Source: Gelidibacter algens | Lineage (GTDB): Bacteria; Bacteroidota; Bacteroidia; Flavobacteriales; Flavobacteriaceae | DNA: 48,719 bases | Reading direction: 5' to 3' | NCBI RefSeq assembly: GCF_001678675.1 | Contig: NZ_LZRN01000030.1 | Coordinates: 1 to 48,719, forward strand | In this document: in pieces, positions 1 through 8,346 of the stretch | How the letters are laid out: each line of letters opens with the position of its first letter | Numbering within the stretch: the first letter of the stretch is position 1 | Program-made: the position numbers and the translations under genes | The notes under the pieces: model-generated | What the model was told of the DNA's origin: nothing | Database searches by the model: none | Seen by the model: the letters and a program-made list of their open reading frames with translations, nothing else

Positions 1-510
1 TAAATTCTGAATTTTTTATAAAAATTTTCAGATTTCGCATAGATCTTAGAACTTAGTAAATACGTTTGATTATTAAGAAATTAATATTAGTAGAAAACGT
101 TTCGTTAGTTATAGCCCAATTCATCGATTTTAAAAAAAGGCATCAAATCATCTGGTGTTTCATACAGATTTCTGTGCAATTGTTAAAGTGATTTCAATAG
201 CAAAGCCTTTCACCTTTGACGAATTTGCGTTACAATTCAATTAATTTGAGATATAAATAATTTACAGATTGCAACTAGCCCTTATAAACTATTGTTATAG
301 ATCATTGCCAGTCCTCATTTGGAATATCACCATTGTGATTTTGACATCTCACCAAACATATGGTCATCTCATATAGAATTCTGTTTGTATTAAATCTATC
401 ATAATTTCATATTAAAGTTATCATAAGACACCATTGAAAATTCCAATTGGCTTACAAAAAGCTTATCTTTAAAATTAAGAACAACAATCACAATATAACA
501 ACTAAAAAAC
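1..510. other. Intergenic region, no gene seen
   Basis: This stretch of about 510 bases is very AT-rich and contains no open reading frame with coding character, no tRNA-like fold and no clear repeat. It presumably holds the promoter of the YtxH-like gene that starts at 511, but I could not find a good match to the Bacteroidota -33/-7 pattern here. The left window edge may cut off an upstream gene's 3' flank. Confidence 0.6.
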
Positions 511-768
511 ATGAAAAAGCAACAAGGAAAAGGCCTTTTAGCCTTACTAGGAATTGGAGCAGGAGTCTTCGCTTGGTGGAAGTATAAAAACTTATCTCCA
601 GAAAAGAAAGCAGAACTGCACGCTAAAGCGAATGAAGTTGGACAGAAAGTTAAGGATACCTACAATGATGTAGAATCAACAGTCAAAAGTAAATATGACG
701 AGTTGAAAAGTGGCGCCCAAAAGGGAGTCAGTGATATCGAAGCGGACGTCAACGACATGCGACACTAG
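511..768 (+). CDS. YtxH-like small membrane-associated protein
   Basis: This 85-residue protein has one hydrophobic segment near the N-terminus (about residues 9-23, rich in Leu, Gly and Ala, then a WWKYK border), followed by a charged amphipathic helical tail rich in Lys, Glu and Asp. That layout matches YtxH-domain proteins, which are small, often stress-induced, and of unknown biochemical role. It stands alone on the plus strand and is followed 22 bases later by a strong terminator. It most likely sits in the inner membrane with the tail in the cytoplasm. The family call rests on layout and composition, not on a catalytic motif. Confidence 0.6.
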   Translation: MKKQQGKGLLALLGIGAGVFAWWKYKNLSPEKKAELHAKANEVGQKVKDTYNDVESTVKSKYDELKSGAQKGVSDIEADVNDMRH

Positions 769-790
769 AAGCAAAGCTCTGAACATGCAA

Positions 791-810
791 AATCCCACAA
801 TCGTGGGATT
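791..810. terminator. Bidirectional Rho-independent terminator
   Basis: A perfect 8-bp stem (AATCCCAC / GTGGGATT) closes a 4-base loop and is followed by a T run on the plus strand. It lies between the YtxH-like gene (plus) and the dioxygenase-like gene (minus, ending at 828), so it can serve both convergent genes. Confidence 0.85.
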
Positions 811-827
811 TTTTTATTTAAAAGAAT

Positions 828-1451
828 TTAGTTATTCGCGTATGTTGGGCTATGTGGTTCTAAAATGATATTCTTCGTCGCGACTAAAATAGAGTCTCTC
901 TTTTCAGGCTTTAGAATGCTGTCAACACCGTGTCGTGCCATTCTTTTACGGCAAGAATTTTTCAGAAGTGGATCATCATCAAAGATAAAGTTATAGACCC
1001 TATATTCGATTTTGTTTGGTTCTTTGATGGCCAAATGAATACTTTTTAGGGCTTTTCTATATCTGTCAGCACCAGGGACGAATGTATAGAAAGTATATCT
1101 CCCATCGGCATCAGTTTTCACCCAGCCTCTGTGATACACATACCGTTTCTTAAACTCTTTTTTTAATTCATAATCACCATTTTCATCAGCTTGATCGATA
1201 TATAAAATAACATCTTTGGCAGGTGTGACCCCATCACTCAAAAAAACCGTCCCAGAAATTTTCAGCGGATTGGGTTTTGATTCAAAATCAGGAATAGAAT
1301 CTGTATTGTTCAATTCTTTTTCAGAATAATCATAAATAGGATGGCGCGTTTTATAATCGGCTGGAAGATTTTCGTCAGATTCTTGAGCATTTATTCCACA
1401 AAAATTCATCAAAAAAAATGCAATTGAGAGAAGATAGAAGGATTTTTTCAT
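828..1451 (-). CDS. Secreted intradiol dioxygenase-like protein
   Basis: The 207-residue product begins with a Sec signal peptide (hydrophobic residues 5-22, probable cleavage after INA). The rest resembles the beta-sandwich core of intradiol ring-cleavage dioxygenases (protocatechuate 3,4-dioxygenase beta-subunit fold): a SGTVFLSDG strand near residue 67, RGWVKTDADGRYTFYTFVPG near 108-127, and an IHLAIKEP segment followed by FDDDPLL. Active members carry a PAHIH motif giving two histidine iron ligands. Here the segment reads LKSIHL, so the first histidine is replaced by Ser. The protein may therefore bind no iron or have another function. Secretion and small size fit a family of periplasmic or surface dioxygenase-like proteins in Bacteroidota. 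It is monocistronic. Confidence 0.7.
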   Translation of the reverse strand: MKKSFYLLSIAFFLMNFCGINAQESDENLPADYKTRHPIYDYSEKELNNTDSIPDFESKPNPLKISGTVFLSDGVTPAKDVILYIDQADENGDYELKKEFKKRYVYHRGWVKTDADGRYTFYTFVPGADRYRKALKSIHLAIKEPNKIEYRVYNFIFDDDPLLKNSCRKRMARHGVDSILKPEKRDSILVATKNIILEPHSPTYANN

Positions 1452-1593
1452 GAGACGACCATGTTTTAATTCCTTTAAAATTAACTGATTGACTCGTCAC
1501 ACTACTAAAAAAATACACGAACGCTTAATTTATACGATAAAACACACTCACTTTATACTAACGTCAAATTTTGACGATAAAAGGACGATAGAT

Positions 1594-2532
1594 TTACTGA
1601 AACTTGATGGTTTCCAAATCCACATTGCCACCAGAAAGAATAATCCCAACGAATTTATCTTTAAAATACTCTTTATCCTTCAACACAGCTGCAAAGGCAA
1701 CAGCGCTTGAAGGCTCAACCACAATCTTTAAACGCTCCCATAACAATTTCATAGCTTTTGTAATCTCCTCCTCTTCCACACGGATAATGTGGTCTACATG
1801 TTTCTGAATGATCGGAAAATTGATATCTCCCAATTGTGTCCTTAGTCCGTCAGCCACCGTATTTGCAGCTTCGTTAGTTTCAATTTGACCACTTTGCAAG
1901 GACCTAAATGCGTCATCAGCTGCCTGAGGTTCGCCGCCAATAACCAAACATTGCTTCCCAAAATAATGGGCTGCTAAAGCAGTCCCTGCAATTAATCCGC
2001 CGCCGCCCACTGGCGTCACAATCATGTCAAGATCAGGATGTGCTTTTAAAAGTTCCATCCCTGCTGTGGCATTTCCTAAAATAACGTTTAAATCATTGGA
2101 TGGATGGATAAAAGTAGCCCCTTTTTCAGAAACAATTTGTGCCGCTGCTTGTTCTCTTGCGGTGATGTTTGGTTCACAATTAGTCACGATCCCGCCATAG
2201 CTTAAAACCGCTTCTTTCTTAACTTTAGGTGCGTTATTGGGCATTACGATATAGGCATCGACCCCTAGGTTTTTTGCCGCCAGAGATAAGGCTTGTGCAA
2301 AATTACCAGATGAATGGGTCACCACACCACGCTCCTGCTCTGCTTTTGAAAGTTGCATGATGGCATTGGTGGCGCCTCGCATTTTAAAGGCTCCCATTTT
2401 TTGGAAGTTTTCACATTTAAAAAATAATTTTGACCCGGTCAATTCATCTAACAATTGTGATGTTAATATTGGGGTGTTGTGGATGTATGAAGAGATCCTC
2501 TGTTCTGTTTCTAATAGTGCTTGTTTGTCCAT
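1594..2532 (-). CDS. PLP-dependent serine racemase / threonine dehydratase family protein
   Basis: A 312-residue fold-type II PLP enzyme. The Schiff-base lysine is Lys50 in GAFKMRGA, the substrate loop is THSSGNFAQA (72-81) and the phosphate-binding loop is GGGGL (176-180). Near residue 201 the EPQAADDA segment resembles the divalent-metal site of serine racemases, and the Ser of SSGN matches the racemase catalytic serine. This favours the catabolic serine racemase/threonine dehydratase group over the long biosynthetic IlvA, because there is no C-terminal ACT domain. Likely reaction: deamination of Thr or Ser to the 2-oxo acid plus ammonia, and/or serine racemisation, in the cytoplasm. The gene lies 30 bases downstream of the EamA transporter on the same strand, so the two probably share a transcript. 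Confidence 0.85.
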   Translation of the reverse strand: MDKQALLETEQRISSYIHNTPILTSQLLDELTGSKLFFKCENFQKMGAFKMRGATNAIMQLSKAEQERGVVTHSSGNFAQALSLAAKNLGVDAYIVMPNNAPKVKKEAVLSYGGIVTNCEPNITAREQAAAQIVSEKGATFIHPSNDLNVILGNATAGMELLKAHPDLDMIVTPVGGGGLIAGTALAAHYFGKQCLVIGGEPQAADDAFRSLQSGQIETNEAANTVADGLRTQLGDINFPIIQKHVDHIIRVEEEEITKAMKLLWERLKIVVEPSSAVAFAAVLKDKEYFKDKFVGIILSGGNVDLETIKFQ

Positions 2533-2562
2533 AATGAAGTAAAACCTAAAGATATTTAAATT

Positions 2563-3480
2563 CTATTTATGAAACCTCGAAAAAATTACCAGTTTCTTCT
2601 TGGTATTGATAAAATAAACACCTGTCAATAAGACAACAGCAGCAATTATGGATTGTGCGGTGATCACTTCGTTTAAAAAATACCAACCTAATCCTAAAGC
2701 AATAATGGGATTGACATAAGTGGACGTGGCCACTTTTTCTGGCGACACTCTTTTTAGCAGAAAATTAAAAGAGGTGAAAGCCACAATACTACCAAAAATA
2801 ACGAGAAGCACCATAGACCATTGCACCTTTTCACTCCACACATTTGGTGAACTCCAAGATTCACTAAAAAGTAAACTTCCCACCAGAAGCATTAAACCTC
2901 CAGCAAGCATTTGATACCCCGTGTTTACAAAATAATTAGTAGGTAAATCAGCTTTGCCGACAAATAAACTTCCAGCAGCCCAACTGACCATACATACAAA
3001 AATCATTACCATGCCCAGAATAGATCCTTCTTTACTGACGACTTCATTTTGACTGACCAATAAATAAATACCAATAACGCCCAAGATGACTCCTAAAACC
3101 GACATCATCTCAATTTTTTTTCCTTGAAAAACTCGCATCAAGATCAATACCACCAAGGGTTGGGCAGATATTTCCAAAGCAGCAAAACCACTATCCACAT
3201 ACTTAAGCGCCCAAACGACAATACCATTGCCGAAGGCCAAGAACAGAAATCCTGCAATAGATGTATTTATCAATTGTCTTTTGGTGATGGCTAAGGACTT
3301 GCCCATAAGTTTGGCAATTATAAAAATCAACAGTCCTGCAGTAATAAATCTTATGGATGCCAACATAAATGGCGGTAGTTCAGATACGGCAATTTTGTTC
3401 AATAAATATGTTGAACCCCATATGACATATATGGAGAAAAAAGCAAGTATGATTAAGAGTGTATTTTTTGAACTACTCAT
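2563..3480 (-). CDS. EamA (DMT superfamily) transporter
   Basis: This 305-residue protein consists almost entirely of hydrophobic helices, about ten, arranged as two EamA repeats (roughly residues 10-145 and 160-295). The first helix carries the typical IYVIWGSTYLLNK sequence and the second repeat ends in a Lys-rich tail. Length and layout match inner-membrane drug/metabolite exporters of the YedA type. Substrates of this family cannot be read from sequence. The downstream neighbour is a Ser/Thr PLP enzyme, which makes amino-acid or amine export a reasonable guess but no more. A terminator for the upstream alcohol dehydrogenase lies just before its start. Confidence 0.88.
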   Translation of the reverse strand: MSSSKNTLLIILAFFSIYVIWGSTYLLNKIAVSELPPFMLASIRFITAGLLIFIIAKLMGKSLAITKRQLINTSIAGFLFLAFGNGIVVWALKYVDSGFAALEISAQPLVVLILMRVFQGKKIEMMSVLGVILGVIGIYLLVSQNEVVSKEGSILGMVMIFVCMVSWAAGSLFVGKADLPTNYFVNTGYQMLAGGLMLLVGSLLFSESWSSPNVWSEKVQWSMVLLVIFGSIVAFTSFNFLLKRVSPEKVATSTYVNPIIALGLGWYFLNEVITAQSIIAAVVLLTGVYFINTKKKLVIFSRFHK

Positions 3481-3528
3481 AGTTTTTTTGTGCCGGGAAA
3501 GTGATAAAAAAGAATGGGCTAAAATAAC

Positions 3529-3554
3529 AAAAGAGGCGCTTAAACGCCTCTTTT
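3529..3554 (-). terminator. Rho-independent terminator after the alcohol dehydrogenase
   Basis: A perfect 10-bp stem (AAAAGAGGCG / CGCCTCTTTT) closes a 6-base loop. It lies 27 bases downstream of the minus-strand alcohol dehydrogenase stop and upstream of the EamA start, so it separates the two transcription units. Confidence 0.8.
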
Positions 3555-3580
3555 AATACTATTATTTTATGTAGTAAAAA

Positions 3581-4633
3581 TTAGTTTTTTAAGGATGCCA
3601 TATCAATCACAAATCTGTATTTAACATCTGAGTCAATGACACGCCCATAAGCTTCATTAATATCCTTCATATCAATAAGCTCAATATCTGATACAATATT
3701 ATGCTCTCCACAAAAATCCAACATTTCTTGAGTTTCTTTAATACCGCCAATCAAAGAACCAGCAATACGCTTTCGGCCAACTATTAAACCTCCACCATGG
3801 AACGGTTTGAGCGGTTCAACAGCGCCAACAAGTACCATTGTGGCATCGCGTTTCAAAAGCGCAATGTAAGGATCCATTTCATGACCTACTGGGATGGTAT
3901 TTAAAATAAAATCAAAACTGTTCATGTGTTTCTTCATATCCTCTCCATTTTTGGAAATAAGGACTTCATGGGCTCCAAGAGTTTTGGCATCTTTAGCTTT
4001 GTCTGGTGAAGTGGTGATCATCACAACATGTGCACCTAAGGCATTGGCAAATTTTACGCCCATATGTCCTAATCCGCCTAATCCTATAACACCAACTTTA
4101 TCGCCTTTTTTGACGTTCCAAGTGCGCAATGGCGACCATGTGGTAATCCCAGCACATAAAAGCGGTGCCGCTCCTTTTTCATCAATATTTTCAGGAATGG
4201 TCAAGACAAATTCTTTATTGACCACAACTGACGTTGAATAGCCTCCAAAGGTATGCCCTCCCAAATGTTTATCCTTACCATTATAGGTACCAACCATACC
4301 TTCTTCACAAAATTGTTCCAGATCCTCTTTACAGGACGAACATTCCTGACAAGAATCAACCATACAGCCAACGCCTACCAAATCACCTTCTTTAAATTTT
4401 GTCACATTTTTGCCTATTTCCAAAACACGACCAATGATCTCATGACCAGGAACTACAGGATATTGTGAATTTTTCCAATCATTTCTAACGGTATGAATGT
4501 CACTATGGCAAACCCCGCAATAAGTAATATCAATTTTGACATCATCATCGCCACAAGGTCTGCGTTCAATGTTCATTTGTTTTAAATCTGCCTTGGCATC
4601 ATCTGCACCGTAAGCTTTTATAGTTGTACTCAT
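3581..4633 (-). CDS. Zinc-dependent NAD(P)-alcohol dehydrogenase (YahK/CAD type)
   Basis: A 350-residue medium-chain dehydrogenase. Catalytic zinc ligands are visible as Cys39 in YCGVCHSD and His64 in VPGHE. The structural zinc is bound by Cys95, Cys98, Cys101 and Cys109. The Rossmann motif GLGGLGHMG lies near residue 185. The sequence matches cinnamyl-alcohol dehydrogenase-like enzymes such as YahK, which reduce a wide range of aldehydes with NADPH. It lies downstream of the OsmC, aldehyde dehydrogenase and Old Yellow Enzyme genes but is separated by a 248-base gap, so it may have its own promoter. Its role is probably cytoplasmic aldehyde detoxification. Confidence 0.9.
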   Translation of the reverse strand: MSTTIKAYGADDAKADLKQMNIERRPCGDDDVKIDITYCGVCHSDIHTVRNDWKNSQYPVVPGHEIIGRVLEIGKNVTKFKEGDLVGVGCMVDSCQECSSCKEDLEQFCEEGMVGTYNGKDKHLGGHTFGGYSTSVVVNKEFVLTIPENIDEKGAAPLLCAGITTWSPLRTWNVKKGDKVGVIGLGGLGHMGVKFANALGAHVVMITTSPDKAKDAKTLGAHEVLISKNGEDMKKHMNSFDFILNTIPVGHEMDPYIALLKRDATMVLVGAVEPLKPFHGGGLIVGRKRIAGSLIGGIKETQEMLDFCGEHNIVSDIELIDMKDINEAYGRVIDSDVKYRFVIDMASLKN

Positions 4634-4881
4634 ATTTGATTTTTATTTTTTAAAGTTAATGTCAGACAGAAGAATCAAGAACGCTTTTCTCTGCGAATTA
4701 AGAACAAAGACTTAATTGTAGAAATAAATAGACTGGGTCTTTAATCGTCAAAGATCTCTCTGATTGAATAGTAATCAATAACGCTAATGTTTCGGACCTA
4801 TCGTTTTTTATTTAGAAAGAAATAATTACATTTTTAGTCTATTCTCTATCTTCTGTATTCTTAGTATCGTGTATTCATTTC

Positions 4882-5301
4882 TCAACTCTCAAAAGTCGTC
4901 TTTAGAGTGATATCTGCATTCAATAATTTCGAAACTGGGCAGTTTTCTTTCGCTTTAGTGGCAAGTTCCTTGAATTTACTTTCGTCCATTCCGGGTACTT
5001 TTCCTTTTAATTCCAATTCTATTTTCGGAATGCTGCCATCCTCAAAATAAACTCTAGCTTGTGTATCTAAACTTTCTGCAGTAAAACCTTCTTCTACCAA
5101 AAAGAAACTTAGCTGCATAGTAAAGCAACCGGCATGGGCTGCTCCAATTAATTCTTCAGGATTTGTTCCTACAGCATCTTCAAAACGTGTTTTAAATGCA
5201 TAATGAGATTCCTTTAATACGCCACTTTCTGTGGTTAAAGATCCTTTTCCGTCTTTGCCGCCACCTTTCCAGTGGGCTTTAGCTGTTCTATTAAATTTCA
5301 T
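4882..5301 (-). CDS. osmC: OsmC family peroxidase
   Basis: A 139-residue OsmC/Ohr-fold protein. The two redox cysteines are Cys59 in AHAGCF and Cys121 in ENCPVS. Arg39 and Glu50 in the expected places complete the peroxidatic site. OsmC proteins reduce organic hydroperoxides using dithiol donors such as lipoylated proteins. The start at AAATTTCAT (minus strand) gives the usual family N-terminus with the WKGGGKDGKG loop. It lies about 107 bases downstream of the aldehyde dehydrogenase on the same strand, consistent with a shared oxidative/electrophile stress role. The OsmC subfamily, not Ohr, is favoured by the NCPVSK segment, though this is hard to settle by eye. Confidence 0.9.
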   Translation of the reverse strand: MKFNRTAKAHWKGGGKDGKGSLTTESGVLKESHYAFKTRFEDAVGTNPEELIGAAHAGCFTMQLSFFLVEEGFTAESLDTQARVYFEDGSIPKIELELKGKVPGMDESKFKELATKAKENCPVSKLLNADITLKTTFES

Positions 5302-5408
5302 AATTTGTATGTTTTTGTTATTTGACGTTATCTTATAATGCTGAAGCGCCTGCTTCTAGGTGTCTGGATGAAAAACCCATAAACCCTGCAATTTTTGGAT
5401 CGATTGGT

Positions 5409-6809
5409 TTATTTTTTCTTCGGAATAAATATCGATTTGGCATTGATAAATTCTCGAATTCCAAAACCTCCATGTTCTCTACCAAAACCAGAATTTTTAA
5501 TACCGCCGAAAGGCATATTTGGCTGCGCCAATCCGTAGGAGTTAATATTGATCATTCCCGTATCAAAATGTTTACGAGCCAACTCTATAGCTTTGTTTTC
5601 ATCCTTAGAAAAGATTCCGCCGCCCAACCCAAATCGACTATCATTGGCAATGCGCATAGCATCTTCATCGTCCTTTGCTTTGATCAGAGAGGCAACAGGC
5701 CCAAACAACTCATCATCATATGCAGGTTGTCCTGGTTTGACATGCTCTAAAACAGTAGCTGGATAAAAATAACCTTTCCCTTTTGGGAGTTCGCCTCCTA
5801 AAGTTATTTTTGCGCCATTTTTGACACTTTTTTCAACCTGATCGTGAAGTTTTTCACGCAAATCCTTACGCGCCAATGGTCCCATTTTAGAAGCTTTATC
5901 TGTAGGATCTCCAGTCACAATACTTTTCATGCCCTCTACAAAAGCGGCTTTAAATTCTTCATAAACTTTTTCCGTTACGATAAAACGTTTGGCGGCAACA
6001 CAGGTTTCGCCATTATTGTAAACACGTCCTTGAACACATGTTTTGGCGGCTAAAGCAACATCAGCATCTTCCAAAACCAAATAGGCATCATTACTACCTA
6101 ATTCCAGCACTGTCTTTTTTAGAACTTCGCCAGATTTTTTACCTATAATTTTACCTGCTTCAGAACTTCCTGTTAAGGTTACCCCACGTACCAGATCGTG
6201 TTCAATGATTTTATCAGATTGGTCGTGGTCAATAATCAAGACCTTAAACAAATCTTTGGGAAGCCCTGCGGTTTCGTAAATTTCTTGCAACAACAATGCA
6301 GAACCTGTTACGTTTTGAGCATGCTTTAGCAACACCCCGTTTCCTGCCATCAAGTTGACAATAGAATAGCGAATGACTTGGTAAGCAGGGAAATTCCAAG
6401 GTTGAATGCCATAAATAACACCAATTGGAGAATAGGTAATAATACCTTTCCCACCATCAGCCAATTCACGTTCTTCATCTTTCAAAACGTTGATGCCTTC
6501 AGTGGCTGTGAACTTACAAATACCGGCACACAACTCAATTTCTTGGAGGCCATGTTTGACGAGTTTGCCCATTTCTTCAGTCATCAATGCTGCCAATTTA
6601 TCTTTTTGGTTCATCAATTCTTCACCAATGGCTTTAATGATTTTTCCGCGCTCTTCAATAGGTTTCATCCGCCATTCGAGGTAGGCGTTATGACATTGTT
6701 TGACTGCATTTTTAGCGTCATCAGTAGTCATATACGTATATGTTTTAATCTCATCCTCAGAAGTAGGATTGATTGTTGCAAAAGTTCTTTGTTTATCTGT
6801 AGTGCTCAT
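5409..6809 (-). CDS. NAD(P)-dependent aldehyde dehydrogenase (succinate-semialdehyde type)
   Basis: A 466-residue aldehyde dehydrogenase. Visible motifs are the general base Glu236 in LELGS, the cofactor loop TGSSEAGK (213-220) and the nucleophile Cys270 in NNGETCVAAKR. The PWNFP motif near residue 137 is also intact. Length and the GETC sequence match succinate-semialdehyde dehydrogenases (GabD/Sad group), which oxidise aldehydes to acids. The start codon lies 3 bases after the stop of the upstream Old Yellow Enzyme gene, so they are almost certainly co-transcribed and perhaps translationally coupled. Actual substrate is unknown. No gamma-aminobutyrate transaminase is nearby, so a general aldehyde-clearing role is at least as likely as GABA degradation. 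Confidence 0.9.
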   Translation of the reverse strand: MSTTDKQRTFATINPTSEDEIKTYTYMTTDDAKNAVKQCHNAYLEWRMKPIEERGKIIKAIGEELMNQKDKLAALMTEEMGKLVKHGLQEIELCAGICKFTATEGINVLKDEERELADGGKGIITYSPIGVIYGIQPWNFPAYQVIRYSIVNLMAGNGVLLKHAQNVTGSALLLQEIYETAGLPKDLFKVLIIDHDQSDKIIEHDLVRGVTLTGSSEAGKIIGKKSGEVLKKTVLELGSNDAYLVLEDADVALAAKTCVQGRVYNNGETCVAAKRFIVTEKVYEEFKAAFVEGMKSIVTGDPTDKASKMGPLARKDLREKLHDQVEKSVKNGAKITLGGELPKGKGYFYPATVLEHVKPGQPAYDDELFGPVASLIKAKDDEDAMRIANDSRFGLGGGIFSKDENKAIELARKHFDTGMININSYGLAQPNMPFGGIKNSGFGREHGGFGIREFINAKSIFIPKKK

Positions 6810-6812
6810 AAT

Positions 6813-7931
6813 TTATGAATTTGGAATTAAATCTCTAGTTTTTGCTTCATATGTGGTGTAACCTTCCTCTCCTAGAGTATAAAAAGTGTCGGTGTCCCAT
6901 TGTGCGGTGGCAACGTTTTCTCTGAAACGACCCACCAAATCAGGATTTGAAATGTACAGTTTGGCAAAAGAAACCAAATCTGCATCTCCATCTTCAATGA
7001 CTTTGTTTCCTGAATTTTTATCAAAACCAGTGCTGATCATCAGGGTTCCTTTATATTTAGGACGATAGCGTTTGGCTATATGCTGTTCTGCAAATTCCAC
7101 GCCTGACACATCGTTAAAAGGCTCAGAGAGATGAATATACGCCAGATCATATTCTTTATCCAATTTCTCAATGATGTAATCAAATGTGGGAATCGTCTCC
7201 TTATCCATCGTCATTCCGAAAATATTGTGGAGTGATGGATTAAAACGTGCGCCTATTCTGTTTTGCGGAATTACTTGTTTAATAGCATCCAGCGTTTCAA
7301 AAAAGAAGCGCGTTCTGTTCTCAATGCTCCCTCCATACTGATCTGTACGGTGGTTGCTGGTCCCGTTAAAAAATTGATGAAACAAGTACCCGTTGGAAGA
7401 ATGAATCTCTACCCCGTCAAATCCTGCTTCAACCGCATTCTTAGCAGCGTTTTGGAAATCGGAAATAGTGATCTTAATATCTTCAAGAGTCATTTCTCTT
7501 GGTGTTACTGTATCCTTAAATCCACTAGGCGTGAATGATTGTGCGTTCGGATTGATTGCTGAAGGCGCCACTGGCAAATTGCCATTATGAAAATCAGGAT
7601 GCGACATACGGCCCACGTGCCATAATTGGATAAAAATACGTCCGCCAGCATCATGTACTGATTTGGTCACTTTCTTCCAACCATCCACTTGTTCCTGAGA
7701 ATGGATGCCGGCAGTATTAATATAACCCATCGCTTGTTCGGAAACCTGTGAGCCTTCTGTAATTACCAATCCCGCAGTTGCACGTTGTGTATAATATGGT
7801 ACATGCAAATCTTCCGTAGGTGCATTCGCTTCATTTTCTGCGCGATTGCGCGTCATGGGCGCCATGACCATTCTATTTGGCAATTCAAGATCGCCCATTT
7901 TATATGTTGATAATAAAGGTTGTTTTGACAT
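6813..7931 (-). CDS. Old Yellow Enzyme family alkene reductase
   Basis: A 372-residue FMN-dependent TIM barrel of the NemA/OYE class. The substrate-binding pair His177/Asn180 and the proton donor Tyr182 are visible in EIHSSNGYL, followed by the TDQYGGSIENR signature at about 196-206. N-terminal MVMAPMTRNRA is also typical. Such enzymes reduce the C=C bond of alpha,beta-unsaturated aldehydes, ketones and nitro compounds with NADPH. The gene sits between the ABM monooxygenase (35 bases upstream) and the aldehyde dehydrogenase (3 bases downstream) in one minus-strand operon. In this setting it likely handles reactive enals whose aldehyde group is then oxidised by the next enzyme. Confidence 0.93.
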   Translation of the reverse strand: MSKQPLLSTYKMGDLELPNRMVMAPMTRNRAENEANAPTEDLHVPYYTQRATAGLVITEGSQVSEQAMGYINTAGIHSQEQVDGWKKVTKSVHDAGGRIFIQLWHVGRMSHPDFHNGNLPVAPSAINPNAQSFTPSGFKDTVTPREMTLEDIKITISDFQNAAKNAVEAGFDGVEIHSSNGYLFHQFFNGTSNHRTDQYGGSIENRTRFFFETLDAIKQVIPQNRIGARFNPSLHNIFGMTMDKETIPTFDYIIEKLDKEYDLAYIHLSEPFNDVSGVEFAEQHIAKRYRPKYKGTLMISTGFDKNSGNKVIEDGDADLVSFAKLYISNPDLVGRFRENVATAQWDTDTFYTLGEEGYTTYEAKTRDLIPNS

Positions 7932-7965
7932 CGTTTTTGTTTAAAATTTTTTAAAATTGAAGGGT

Positions 7966-8259
7966 TTATTTAGACGATAAAATATCTATTTTTTGAATAT
8001 CAGGAGTGTTGGTAAGCAATTCATCAGTTCTTCCCATTAAGGCTTTCGCTATTTCTCCATTGAGATGGGCTTCTCTCCCAGTGTCGTCATTGAAGGTATC
8101 GAAAATTCCGAAGGTATCTTTATTTATTCTAAAGCTGTACCAAGAAAGGGTCTGATTTTCTTTTATTGCCAACTCTACAGCGTCTTCAAGAAACTTTGCG
8201 ACAACTTCAGTTTTATCAGGTTTTGCTGTGATTGTAAGTAATAGTCCAAGATTTTTCAT
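7966..8259 (-). CDS. Antibiotic biosynthesis monooxygenase (ABM) domain protein
   Basis: A 97-residue ferredoxin-like alpha/beta protein with the ABM pattern: an LLLTITAKPDK first strand, a helix with two acidic residues, then WYSFRINKDTFGIFDTF and an HL pair in EAHLNGEIAKAL. It belongs to the group of dimeric cofactor-free monooxygenases such as YgiN (quinol monooxygenase). Its reaction cannot be assigned from sequence. It is the first gene of the run ABM-OYE-aldehyde dehydrogenase-OsmC, downstream of the Crp-type regulator, which fits a role in quinone or electrophile metabolism. A dyad-containing promoter lies just upstream. Confidence 0.8.
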   Translation of the reverse strand: MKNLGLLLTITAKPDKTEVVAKFLEDAVELAIKENQTLSWYSFRINKDTFGIFDTFNDDTGREAHLNGEIAKALMGRTDELLTNTPDIQKIDILSSK

Positions 8260-8270
8260 AGTCTCTATTT

Positions 8271-8290
8271 TTTGGTTTTAACCAAAGATA
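8271..8290 (-). promoter_or_regulatory. Candidate promoter and overlapping operator of the ABM-OYE operon
   Basis: Read on the minus strand, positions 8290-8283 are TATCTTTG, an exact match to the Bacteroidota -7 consensus TAnnTTTG. A 16-base palindrome, TTTGGTTTTAACCAAA (8271-8286), overlaps this box and the expected start point. A dyad over the -7 box is where a repressor would bind. I saw no clear -33 TTTG. The regulator is unknown; the Crp-type protein encoded next upstream is the obvious candidate. Confidence 0.4.
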
Positions 8291-8346
8291 CATATGAACG
8301 CCCTTAAAAATCCTTGATATAGGTTAGTGGCTTCTGTTAAAAAGCG

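Noticed and set aside
1489-1710. A 73-residue plus-strand frame
   Set aside because: It overlaps the end of the PLP enzyme on the other strand and has no recognisable feature.
5343-5356. A 5-bp inverted repeat in the OsmC-aldehyde dehydrogenase spacer
   Set aside because: Too short, no T run, no clear role.
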